Origin: Dehalococcoidia bacterium
Lineage (GTDB): Bacteria; Chloroflexota; Dehalococcoidia; Tepidiformales; Tepidiformaceae
Length of the DNA: 64,000 nucleotides
Direction of reading: 5' to 3'
Assembly (NCBI GenBank): GCA_020853755.1
Contig: JADYYG010000008.1
Location: forward strand, 62,001-126,000
Shown here piece by piece: positions 1-7,191 of the stretch (within the stretch, counting starts at the first letter, position 1; each line of letters begins with the position of its first letter). The notes under the pieces were generated by a model. The model saw nothing but the letters and a program-made list of their open reading frames with translations, was not told the origin of the DNA and ran no database searches. Position numbers and translations under genes: made by a program.

Positions 1-1
1 C

Positions 2-271
2 ACCGGGTTCTGCCCGAAGGGCGAGGCCGGGCGCTTCGTGATGGAGCATGACCTGACCTACAAGGGCGACTTCCCGATGAACACCCACGGCGGCCAACTC
101 TCTTTCGGGCAGGCCGGCATCGCCGGGGGCATGTCCCACGTCACCGAAGCCGCCTGGCAGATCCAGGGCCGGGCCGGCGACCGCCAGCTGCCCAAGTGCG
201 ATACCGCCTTCGTCAACGGCAACGGCGGCATCATGAGCGAACAGGTCTCCATCATCCTGAGGGGCGCATAA
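2..271 (+). CDS. Thiolase family protein, C-terminal part (truncated by window edge)
   Basis: The reading frame is open from the window edge to a TAA at 269-271, giving the last 89 residues. The segment GGQLSFGQAGIAGGMSHVTE and the terminal NGNGGIMSEQ are typical of the C-terminal lobe of SCP2-type thiolases (acetyl-CoA acetyltransferase-like), which cleave or condense acyl-CoA. The next gene starts 2 nt later and encodes a DUF35 OB-fold/zinc-ribbon protein, a classic partner of this thiolase class; the two families commonly form a complex. Substrate cannot be told from this fragment. Confidence 0.85.
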   Translation, partial: TGFCPKGEAGRFVMEHDLTYKGDFPMNTHGGQLSFGQAGIAGGMSHVTEAAWQIQGRAGDRQLPKCDTAFVNGNGGIMSEQVSIILRGA

Positions 272-273
272 CC

Positions 274-687
274 GTGACTGCATACCGGCCAAATCCATCA
301 CCGATCCCGAACCCCATCCCGACGTCCGCGCCGTTCTGGGCAGCTACCAGGGAGCACCGCCTCATGCTCCAGCGCTGCCCGGCCGGCCACGTTTTCTACT
401 ACGCCCGGACACACTGCCCGCAATGCCTCTCCCGTGACCTCGAGTGGGTCGAAGCCAGTGGCCGCGGCACCCTCTACAGCTTCACCATCTGCGAACGCGC
501 CCAATCCCCCGACTTCGAGCCCGACGTGCCCTACGTGGTCGCAGCCATCGCCCTCGAAGAAGGCCCGCGCATGACCAGCCTCCTCGTCGACACCCCGCTG
601 GACCAGGTTCGCTGCGACATGCCCGTCCAGGTCACCTGGCAGGACGTGAGCGATGAGGTCTCGATGCCCTACTTCCGGGCCCGCTGA
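274..687 (+). CDS. DUF35 zinc-ribbon/OB-fold protein, thiolase partner
   Basis: 137 residues from a GTG start 2 nt after the thiolase stop; a longer in-frame extension to 196 would overlap the thiolase and is rejected. An N-terminal zinc ribbon is visible (CPAGH, then CPQC 16 residues on), followed by a beta-rich OB fold (RGTLYSFTICERA, VPYVVAAIALEEG). Such proteins bind acyl-CoA and partner SCP2-like thiolases or HMG-CoA-synthase-like enzymes. The first metal pair here reads Cys-x3-His rather than the usual Cys-x2-Cys. Co-transcription with the thiolase is inferred from spacing. Confidence 0.85.
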   Translation: MTAYRPNPSPIPNPIPTSAPFWAATREHRLMLQRCPAGHVFYYARTHCPQCLSRDLEWVEASGRGTLYSFTICERAQSPDFEPDVPYVVAAIALEEGPRMTSLLVDTPLDQVRCDMPVQVTWQDVSDEVSMPYFRAR

Positions 688-706
688 GCTGGGGGCGACT
701 GCCGCC

Positions 707-1519
707 TCAGCCCAGGCGTTCGAACTTCGGGGCCCGCTTCTCCACCAGGGCGCGGGCGCCTTCGGTCGCATCTGGACGGCCCACAGCACCCCACTGAACC
801 TTGTCCGCCTCGCGGAAGGCGCGTTCGTAGTCAGCGCCCATGTGCGCATACATCAGCGCCTTCGTCTCGGCGAACGCGAGCGGCGCCACGGAGCCGGAGA
901 CCTCGCGGACATATGCTTTCGCCCTTTCGAGCGCGTCCTCGCCTTCGTCGCAGACGTGTTCGACGAGCCCGATCCGCATGGCCTCCGCCGCATCGATACG
1001 CCTGCTCGTCATCATCATGTCCATGGCCCGGCCGGGCCCAACGAGGCGCGGAAGCAGCCACGTTGCCCCGTGCTCACCGATAAGTCCGCGCTTCATGAAG
1101 ACCGTGGTGAAGCTCGCACTTGCGGCCGCGATACGCACATCACACTTGGCAGCGAGGATGAACCCACCGCCCGCCGCCACTCCGTTCACAGCGGCGATCA
1201 CCGGCTTCGGCACGGCCAGCAGTTTCGTGAACAACCCGGGGATCTCGGCTGTAGGCGTCCCGGAACGCGACCCCGGCTTACTCGCTTCGGCCGCCGTAAC
1301 ATCAATCAGGGCCTGCGAATCCAGGCCCGCCGAGAACGCGCGGCCCGTGCCGGTGATCACGATACCGACCACCCGGCGGTCCGCACTGAGTTCATCGATC
1401 GCGCGGTCAATCTCGGCCAGGGTGTGGTAGGTGAACGCGTTCAGCTTCTCCGGCCGGTTCAGGCGCAATACGCCAACTGGGTCATCCACTTCCACGACGA
1501 TATCGGTGTAGTCAGTCAC
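707..1519 (-). CDS. Enoyl-CoA hydratase/isomerase family protein
   Basis: 270 residues of the crotonase fold. The start is set at GTG 1519 because a GGAGG sequence lies about 8 nt upstream and the family N-terminus (VEVDDPVGVLRLNRPEKLNAF-like) begins just after; further upstream codons are not family-like. The oxyanion-hole segment is visible as AFSAGLDSQAL and the second as AAVNGVAAGGGFILAAKCD. The canonical catalytic glutamates are not obvious: HGATWLLPRLVG occupies the place of GxxxxLPRxVG. It is convergent with the DUF35/thiolase pair and probably acts in acyl-CoA turnover, substrate unknown. Confidence 0.85.
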   Translation of the reverse strand: MTDYTDIVVEVDDPVGVLRLNRPEKLNAFTYHTLAEIDRAIDELSADRRVVGIVITGTGRAFSAGLDSQALIDVTAAEASKPGSRSGTPTAEIPGLFTKLLAVPKPVIAAVNGVAAGGGFILAAKCDVRIAAASASFTTVFMKRGLIGEHGATWLLPRLVGPGRAMDMMMTSRRIDAAEAMRIGLVEHVCDEGEDALERAKAYVREVSGSVAPLAFAETKALMYAHMGADYERAFREADKVQWGAVGRPDATEGARALVEKRAPKFERLG

Positions 1520-1763
1520 GGTGCGGCCTCCTTCGCATTCCCTTCGTTTCGAATTCGCGCGGACTGTAGCAGGTTTACCTCTCGCGAAGCGTCTGATGAC
1601 CCACACCCAGAGTCGCGGGGCTCCGCCGCCGCTTAATCACCCTGGCTGCCGGCAGTCAGGGAACACCGCGCTAACTCCCGACGTGGCATCTCAGCAAGCC
1701 GGGACTGTGCGCCCGCCGGCGCAAGGCCCCGCTGAGCAACTTCGCTCGTGGTTCGGGCGACGG

Positions 1764-2108
1764 TCAGTCGTCATCGATGTCGTCACTTGAGATAGCCAGC
1801 GCAACCGCCAACGCCCTGTTTACCTCTCGCATCTTCGCTGCCGAGAGTTGGCCTATGTAGTCCCTCAACATTCGTTTGGGAAGGCCGACGAGGTCATCGC
1901 AATGAACGCTGCTCAAATGCTTCAGGCCGAGGGACTCATCCACGAGCACCTGCGTCGAAAGACCCGCGTAAGAACTGAAGACTCCGGCACAGACGACCGT
2001 GGAGTGACTGGATGCGATGAGTTGATTGCGGCTGACGATCAGGAAGACCCGGTGGCTGCGGGGATCCCCGGTGGGTCGAGCGACTCTGTACAGTTCTCCG
2101 CGTTCCAA
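1764..2108 (-). CDS. MazF/PemK-family endoribonuclease toxin
   Basis: 114 residues starting MERGELYRVARPTGDPRSHR, the usual beginning of a MazF/PemK RNase; FLIVSRNQ and the C-terminal LVGLPKRMLRDYIGQL also fit the family. The start codon is TTG (2106-2108), supported by a strong AGGAGG five nt upstream. That places the first 70 nt inside the 3' end of the antitoxin gene, an unusually long overlap for a TA pair. Known role of the family: sequence-specific mRNA cleavage when the antitoxin is degraded. Target sequence is unknown. Confidence 0.85.
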   Translation of the reverse strand: MERGELYRVARPTGDPRSHRVFLIVSRNQLIASSHSTVVCAGVFSSYAGLSTQVLVDESLGLKHLSSVHCDDLVGLPKRMLRDYIGQLSAAKMREVNRALAVALAISSDDIDDD

Positions 2109-2341
2109 AGTTCCTCCTGTAGGTCCAGGTTGTCCAGGATCTCTTTTCGAAGCTCCGGATCGTTCGCCATTCTTTCGTAGATAACCGCATCGCGCGCATC
2201 GCGTTCGGCACGCCGCAGATCCCTCAGCCGATGCCGAATAGCCTCTTCAATGAACTCTGACCGGTTACCTTTGGGCCCCAACCGCTCCTGCAGCCTTTCG
2301 AGCAACTCCTCCGACAACGTCACCGAGGTCTTGACTTTCAT
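2039..2341 (-). CDS. Ribbon-helix-helix antitoxin
   Basis: 100 residues from ATG 2341. The N-terminus MKVKTSVTLSEELLERLQER followed by NRSEFIEEAIRHRLRDL is a MetJ/Arc/CopG ribbon-helix-helix DNA-binding fold; the C-terminal half (charged helix, then LQEELWNAENCTESLD) should wrap the toxin. A TATGAT hexamer lies 6 nt upstream of the ATG and no Shine-Dalgarno is present, suggesting a leaderless transcript. The last 23 codons overlap the start of the MazF gene in another frame. By family analogy it neutralises the toxin and represses its own promoter. Confidence 0.85.
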   Translation of the reverse strand: MKVKTSVTLSEELLERLQERLGPKGNRSEFIEEAIRHRLRDLRRAERDARDAVIYERMANDPELRKEILDNLDLQEELWNAENCTESLDPPGIPAATGSS

Positions 2342-2347
2342 ACCACC

Positions 2348-2353
2348 ATCATA
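2348..2353 (-). promoter_or_regulatory. Putative -10 element of the toxin-antitoxin operon
   Basis: TATGAT on the minus strand, five of six matches to TATAAT, ends 6 nt before the antitoxin ATG. No good -35 is seen 17 nt further up. The spacing would put transcription start at or next to the start codon (leaderless). Confidence 0.4.
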
Positions 2354-2372
2354 CCACCGCCCCCGTGCGCCC

Positions 2373-3902
2373 CTACAGCCCGTATAGCTTGCTCCCCCGC
2401 GTGCGCGCCCATTCGCCCACCATCTCGCCAATCATGATCGAGGTCAGGTTCGTGTTTGCCCGCGTGACCGTGGGCATGATCGATGCGTCGGCGACCATCA
2501 GCCCTTCGAGGCCGTGCACCCGGCCGTATTGGTCGACCGCGCCGTCCGGCCCCATTGGGACTGTCGCGCAGGGATGGAAGCCGCTCGCCGAAAGGCGCAG
2601 GCAAAGGTCCCCCAGCGACTCATCCGAAAGCGCCCGCCGCGGGTCCGGGAAGGTCTGCTCAGCGATGAGGCCCGCCAGCGGCTCCGTCCGGATGAACGCG
2701 AGGGTGTCCCGCAGGCAGCCCACAAGCCGTGAACGATCGCGTTCGTCTTCGCAGAAGTGCTGCTCGATGACCGGCGAGGCGTGCGGGTCGGCCGAGGCCA
2801 ACCGCAGCGTCCCCGTGCCATGGACCTGTTCGAGCACGGCGGCCACCGCGAAGTGCGTGAGCGGGCCACCCCGCGGCGAGAACGAGAACGCCTCGATCTG
2901 GAGGTCGTTCCGGTACTCGCTGCCCGGAGCGGTGTAGCGGAGGATCGTCTGCACGATGGGCTGGTCGGCATCGAGCAGGCTCGCATCGCGCGCCCGGCAG
3001 ACAACCGCCAGCGCCGGGTGGTCCGAAAGCCGCGTCCCCACCGCCGGGAGGTCGCGCAGCACCTCGATGCCGTGCCGCTCCAACTCGGCCCGCGGACCTG
3101 CCCCTGAGCGCATCAGGATGGCCGGCGACTGGATCGCCCCTGCCGAGAGGACGATCGCGCGGCCGCGAATCGTCTCTACCTGGCCGTCCCGCTCGACCTC
3201 GACCCCAACCGCTCGCGTGCCTTCGAAGACGACCCGCCGGGTGTGCGTACCCGCCATGATGCGCAGGTTCGGGCGCGCCCGCGCCGCCGAAAGGTAGCCG
3301 ATGGCCGTCGAAATCCGGAGCCGGCCCACCTTGTTCATCGGGTGAGGGCCGGAACCCCAACTGTCCGGGTCGTTCGCATCTTCGCAGCGCGGATAGCCGA
3401 GCGCATCGCTCGCTTCGAGCCACGCCTGGTGGACCGGCGTCAGCTCGTCCCATGCGTAACGGCGGATGGAGATAGGCCCGGCATCGCCGTGGTACGGCCG
3501 GTCGCCGAAGTCGAGGTCCCGCTCCAGCCGCTTGAACGCTGGCAACACCTTCTCCCACGCCCACTCCGGGTTCCCGGCCGCGGCCCAGCCGTCGTAGTCC
3601 TCGGGCATGCCACGCAGTGCGATCGTCGTGTTCACCGCGCTCGAACCACCCGTGACGCGGCCCCGCGGGAAGGGAACTGACCGGCCCAGCGCCGTCGGCT
3701 GGTAGCTGTGACCCCAGTCGTGGTCTGTGTAGGAGTTGTTGTGGCTGTTCACGAGGTCGAACGGCGTCTGTGCTGTGTCCGGGTAGTCCGGCCCGGCCTC
3801 CACCAGCAGCACCGAGCGCCGCGGATCTTCGCTCGCACGGGCGGCTATGACGGCGCCGGCGCTGCCAGCGCCGACAACGATCAGGTCGAACTGCTCTTCC
3901 AT
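2373..3902 (-). CDS. GMC family FAD-dependent oxidoreductase (choline/alcohol dehydrogenase-like)
   Basis: 509 residues. Start ATG 3902 is chosen because the FAD-binding motif (LIVVGAGSAGAVIAARASED) follows directly and TGGAGGT lies 8 nt upstream. The GMC signature is seen as RVTGGSSAVN near residue 85 and PAIL near 265; the C-terminal active-site region reads GFHPCATVPMG with the conserved histidine, followed by NTNLTSIMIGE where the second catalytic residue is Asn. The fold oxidises alcohols to aldehydes with FAD. It is divergent from the acyl-CoA synthetase genes; the substrate cannot be read from sequence. Confidence 0.9.
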   Translation of the reverse strand: MEEQFDLIVVGAGSAGAVIAARASEDPRRSVLLVEAGPDYPDTAQTPFDLVNSHNNSYTDHDWGHSYQPTALGRSVPFPRGRVTGGSSAVNTTIALRGMPEDYDGWAAAGNPEWAWEKVLPAFKRLERDLDFGDRPYHGDAGPISIRRYAWDELTPVHQAWLEASDALGYPRCEDANDPDSWGSGPHPMNKVGRLRISTAIGYLSAARARPNLRIMAGTHTRRVVFEGTRAVGVEVERDGQVETIRGRAIVLSAGAIQSPAILMRSGAGPRAELERHGIEVLRDLPAVGTRLSDHPALAVVCRARDASLLDADQPIVQTILRYTAPGSEYRNDLQIEAFSFSPRGGPLTHFAVAAVLEQVHGTGTLRLASADPHASPVIEQHFCEDERDRSRLVGCLRDTLAFIRTEPLAGLIAEQTFPDPRRALSDESLGDLCLRLSASGFHPCATVPMGPDGAVDQYGRVHGLEGLMVADASIMPTVTRANTNLTSIMIGEMVGEWARTRGSKLYGL

Positions 3903-3970
3903 CGCCGGGACCTCCACAGGTGGCTGCAATCTACCGGCCAACGGCCCGCGATGGAAATCGCTCGTCGCTG

Positions 3971-3999
3971 ACGACACTTCCCACCCCCTCTCGTACAAT
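3971..3999 (+). promoter_or_regulatory. Putative promoter of the acyl-CoA synthetase operon
   Basis: ACGACA (3971-3976), a 17-nt spacer, and TACAAT (3994-3999) match sigma-70 -35/-10 boxes; the ATG of the downstream gene is 39 nt further with GAGGGA as ribosome site. Located in the divergent gap with the GMC gene. Confidence 0.45.
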
Positions 4000-4038
4000 C
4001 GGCCTACAACTTTCGCCCCAAACCGAGGGAAACCACCC

Positions 4039-4737
4039 ATGTCGTTCGAATCCGTCATCGCGCAGGCGCGCACCGAAGGCCGCACGCTGCTCAACGAAGT
4101 CGAGGCCAAGTCACTCCTCAAGGACGCCGGCGTGAATGTAGCCACCACCACGCTCGCCACCAGCGCCGCCGAAGCACAGGCTCAGGCCGACGCTGCCGGC
4201 TACCCGGTCGTCCTCAAGGTCGTCTCGCCGGACATCGCCCATAAGAGCGACGTCGGCGGCGTGAAACTGAACCTCAAGGATCGCGACGCCGTCGCCGCCG
4301 CCTATGACGAAATCGTGGCGAACTCGAAGAAAGCCGTTGCCAACGCGCGCATCGCCGGCGTGGCCGTCCAGCACATGGCGCCCCAGGGCACCGAGGTCAT
4401 CGTCGGCATGACCACCGACCCGCAGTTCGGCCCAGTGCTGATGTTCGGCCTCGGCGGCATCATGGTCGAAGTGCTCAAGGACGTCTCGTTCCGCCTCGTA
4501 CCCCTCGCCGAAAAGGATGCGGACCAGATGATCGGCGAGATCAAGGGCCGCCCGGTGCTCGAGGGCGTCCGCGGCCAGCCCGCATCCGACATCAAGGCCC
4601 TGAAGGACACCATCCTCAAGGTCTCGGCCTTCGTCGAAAAGCACCCGGAAGTGCGCGAACTCGACCTCAACCCCGTGTTCGCCTACCCGGACGGCGCCAT
4701 GGCGGTCGACGCCCGCATCGTCATCTCGGAGAGCTGA
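4039..4737 (+). CDS. ADP-forming acetate/acyl-CoA ligase, beta (ATP-grasp) subunit
   Basis: 232 residues from ATG 4039, preceded by GAGGGA. The protein is the ATP-grasp half of the NDP-forming acyl-CoA synthetase family: EAKSLLKDAGV at the start, GYPVVLKVVSPDIAHKSDVGGV, then FGPVLMFGLGGIMVEVLKDV and RELDLNPVFAYPDG. These are the nucleotide-binding and metal-ligating segments. With the alpha subunit encoded 63 nt downstream it should interconvert acyl-CoA, ADP and phosphate with acid, CoA and ATP, conserving energy at the end of acyl-CoA degradation. Substrate range is not predictable. The beta gene comes before alpha here. Confidence 0.88.
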   Translation: MSFESVIAQARTEGRTLLNEVEAKSLLKDAGVNVATTTLATSAAEAQAQADAAGYPVVLKVVSPDIAHKSDVGGVKLNLKDRDAVAAAYDEIVANSKKAVANARIAGVAVQHMAPQGTEVIVGMTTDPQFGPVLMFGLGGIMVEVLKDVSFRLVPLAEKDADQMIGEIKGRPVLEGVRGQPASDIKALKDTILKVSAFVEKHPEVRELDLNPVFAYPDGAMAVDARIVISES

Positions 4738-4800
4738 CAGTCCTCTGCCGGGTGCGCCCGGCGTTCGCGGCGCTGCCGCCGGTCTCGAAGAAGGTGCTCT

Positions 4801-6219
4801 ATGGCAGTCCCAGGTCACAGGCTCGACCGCATGTTCAACCCGGAAGTTGTCGCCGTCCTCGGCGACAAGGGGCCCGGTTACATGTGGCTCCACAACAACC
4901 TGCCGTTCAAAGACAAGGGCGGCCGCCTCTACTCCGTCCAGCTCGATGACAAGGAAATCCCGGGCATCGAAGCCCTCGGCGTCCAGAACTTCAAGTCGAT
5001 GGCCGACATCCCCGAACCGATCGACTACGCCCTCGTCGCGGTTCCCCGCCAGGTTTCGCCCTACGTCCTCAAGGACCTGATCGCGAACAAGGCGAACGGC
5101 GCGGGCTTCTTCACCAGCGGGTTTGCCGAAACCGGAGAAGAACTCGGCGTGAAGCTCCAGGCCCAGCTCACCGAGATGGCGCGTGAGGCACGCTTCAACC
5201 TCGTTGGCCCGAACTGCATGGGCCTCTACCTGCCAAAGGCCGGTGTCCGCTTCAGCGCCGACGCCCCCGTGGCAGGCGACGGCCGTGTCGGCTTCCTCTC
5301 CCAGTCCGGCACGCACGGCATCATGTTCAGCCTCGTCTCCGCTGCCAACGGCATCCACCTGAGCCGCTGCGCCAGCTTCGGCAACGCCATCGTCCTCGAC
5401 GTCTCCGACTACCTCGAATACCTCATGCTCGACGACGAGACCGAGGTCATCGGTATGTACGTCGAAGGCGTGAAGGATGGCCGGCGCTTCTTCGACACCC
5501 TCCGCGAGGCCTGCAAGCGCAAGCCGGTCATCGTCTGGAAGGGCGGCCAGACCGAGGCCGGGGCGCGCGCCACGATGTCGCATACCGGCTCGCTCGCTGC
5601 TCCGCAGGCTGTCTGGGACGGGATGATGCGCCAGTGCGGCGCCATCACCACCAACAACCTCGACGAAACCATCGACACGCTCAAGATGCTCCTGAACGCG
5701 CGGCGGCCCCGCGGGAACGGGATGGCGCTCCTCGCCCAGACGGGCGGCCAGTCCGTTTCGATCACCGACGCCTTCGCGAAGGCCGGCCTGCGCGTCCCGC
5801 GCTTCAGCGACGCCACGTACACCGAACTCGGCGAGTTCTTCAACATCGTCGGCGGCAGCTACCAGAACCCGCTCGACATGGCCGGGACGATCCAGGGTTC
5901 GATGGACACGCTCGACCGCATCCTCCGAATCATCGACGCCGACCCGAACATCGACGCGATGGCGATGGAGCTCTCGGCCATGTTTGCCGCGCGCCAGTGG
6001 AAGGGAAAGCCGGAGACGCTCGACCGCACGATCGAGACCCTCGCCGCGCACAAAGAACGCTCGCAGAAGCCGTTCCTCGTCATCCTTCACCCGGCGCACG
6101 AAGCCGAATACGTCGCCAGCATCCAGCCGAAGTTCCACGCCGCCGGCATCCCGCTCTACCAGAGCTTCGAACGCGCTGCGGCCGCCTTCGCCCGCGTGCT
6201 CGCCTACGAACACCGGTAG
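4801..6219 (+). CDS. ADP-forming acetate/acyl-CoA ligase, alpha (CoA-binding) subunit
   Basis: 472 residues from ATG 4801. An N-terminal CoA-binding Rossmann domain (FNPEVVAVLGDKGPGYMW, then the IDYALVAVPRQV strand) is followed by two succinyl-CoA-synthetase-like domains with NLVGPNCMGLYLP and GFLSQSGTHGIMF. The segment GGQTEAGARATMSHTGSLAA carries the conserved family histidine. Together with the ATP-grasp gene just upstream it forms the split ADP-forming acyl-CoA synthetase; each half matches the corresponding half of single-chain Acs/Acd proteins. Probably one operon with the beta gene. Confidence 0.88.
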   Translation: MAVPGHRLDRMFNPEVVAVLGDKGPGYMWLHNNLPFKDKGGRLYSVQLDDKEIPGIEALGVQNFKSMADIPEPIDYALVAVPRQVSPYVLKDLIANKANGAGFFTSGFAETGEELGVKLQAQLTEMAREARFNLVGPNCMGLYLPKAGVRFSADAPVAGDGRVGFLSQSGTHGIMFSLVSAANGIHLSRCASFGNAIVLDVSDYLEYLMLDDETEVIGMYVEGVKDGRRFFDTLREACKRKPVIVWKGGQTEAGARATMSHTGSLAAPQAVWDGMMRQCGAITTNNLDETIDTLKMLLNARRPRGNGMALLAQTGGQSVSITDAFAKAGLRVPRFSDATYTELGEFFNIVGGSYQNPLDMAGTIQGSMDTLDRILRIIDADPNIDAMAMELSAMFAARQWKGKPETLDRTIETLAAHKERSQKPFLVILHPAHEAEYVASIQPKFHAAGIPLYQSFERAAAAFARVLAYEHR

Positions 6220-6231
6220 GCCTGCCCGCCG

Positions 6232-7191
6232 GTGAACACGCGCACCCTCGGCCCGCTCGGCCCGGTCTCCACCCTCGCGCTCGGCGGCGGAGGACTCGGC
6301 CAGGTCTGGGGTGCGACGACGCGCGAAGAAGCCGTTGCGACCGTCCGCGAAGCGGTGGACTCCGGCATCACGCTGCTCGACCTCGCCCCGAGTTACGGCC
6401 GGGAGAGCGAAGCCGAACGCGTTATTGGCCTCGCCTTCGACGGGGTCTTCCCCGCAGGCGTGCTGGTCACCACCAAGTGCATGCTGGGCAATCCACCGCC
6501 CGGCGAGGTGTACGAACGCCTCTCCAGCAGTCTCGACGCCAGCCTTGCCCGGATGCGCCGCGGCTATGTCGATGCCTTCATCCTCCACGGCATGATCGAC
6601 CGTGACGCCCCCGAAGGTGCGACCACGCGGGTCTCGCTCCGGACCTTCCGCGAAGCCGTCGTGCCGGCGTTTGAGCGCATCGTCGCGAGCGGCCGGGCGC
6701 GCGCCTGGGGAATCACCGCCGCGGGGTTCCCGGACGCGGTTCTGGAGGTCCTCGCCGGGCCTGCAGCGCCCGCCGTCGCGCAATGCATCACGAACCTGCT
6801 GGACTCGCCTGGCGGCATGCAACGCTGGGATGGTCCGGCCCGCCCGCGCGAAATTGTCGCTGCGGCCGCAGGGCGAGGAGTCGGGGTGATGGGCATCCGG
6901 GCTGTCGCCGCCGGGGCTCTGACCGCGTCACTCGACCGTGAGATCCCGGTGGGAAGCCTGGAGCACCGCGACTTTGAACGCGCGGCGGGGTTCCGCGCGC
7001 TGGCGCAGGAAATGGGGCAGTCGCCAGCCGCGTTGGCCCACCGCTACGCGCTTTCGATGGACGGCGTGGCCACCGTTGTGCTCGGCGTGAAGAACCGCGA
7101 AGAACTGCGCGAGTGCGTCGCAGCCGAAGCCGCAGGCCCGCTCTCAGCCGATGAATTCGAACGCGTTACGGCGTCGGTCGAGTCCGTTTAG
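6232..7191 (+). CDS. Aldo/keto reductase family protein
   Basis: 319 residues from GTG 6232, 12 nt after the previous stop. The TIM-barrel family signature is clear: LALGGGGLGQVWG, then SGITLLDLAPSYGRESEAERVIG (the D and Y of the catalytic tetrad), RGYVDAFILHG, and the cofactor-binding end GVATVVLGVKNREEL. These enzymes reduce carbonyls with NAD(P)H. The lysine expected after strand 3 is present in VTTKCML. Its stop codon overlaps the stop of the convergent nuoF-like gene by 4 nt. The substrate is unknown. Confidence 0.85.
   Translation: MNTRTLGPLGPVSTLALGGGGLGQVWGATTREEAVATVREAVDSGITLLDLAPSYGRESEAERVIGLAFDGVFPAGVLVTTKCMLGNPPPGEVYERLSSSLDASLARMRRGYVDAFILHGMIDRDAPEGATTRVSLRTFREAVVPAFERIVASGRARAWGITAAGFPDAVLEVLAGPAAPAVAQCITNLLDSPGGMQRWDGPARPREIVAAAAGRGVGVMGIRAVAAGALTASLDREIPVGSLEHRDFERAAGFRALAQEMGQSPAALAHRYALSMDGVATVVLGVKNREELRECVAAEAAGPLSADEFERVTASVESV

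Noticed and set aside
4111-6822. 903-codon open frame on the minus strand
   Set aside because: It is antisense to the acyl-CoA synthetase and aldo/keto reductase genes; its sequence is Asp/Glu/Arg/Val/Gly-biased as expected from GC-rich codon shadows and has no family motif.
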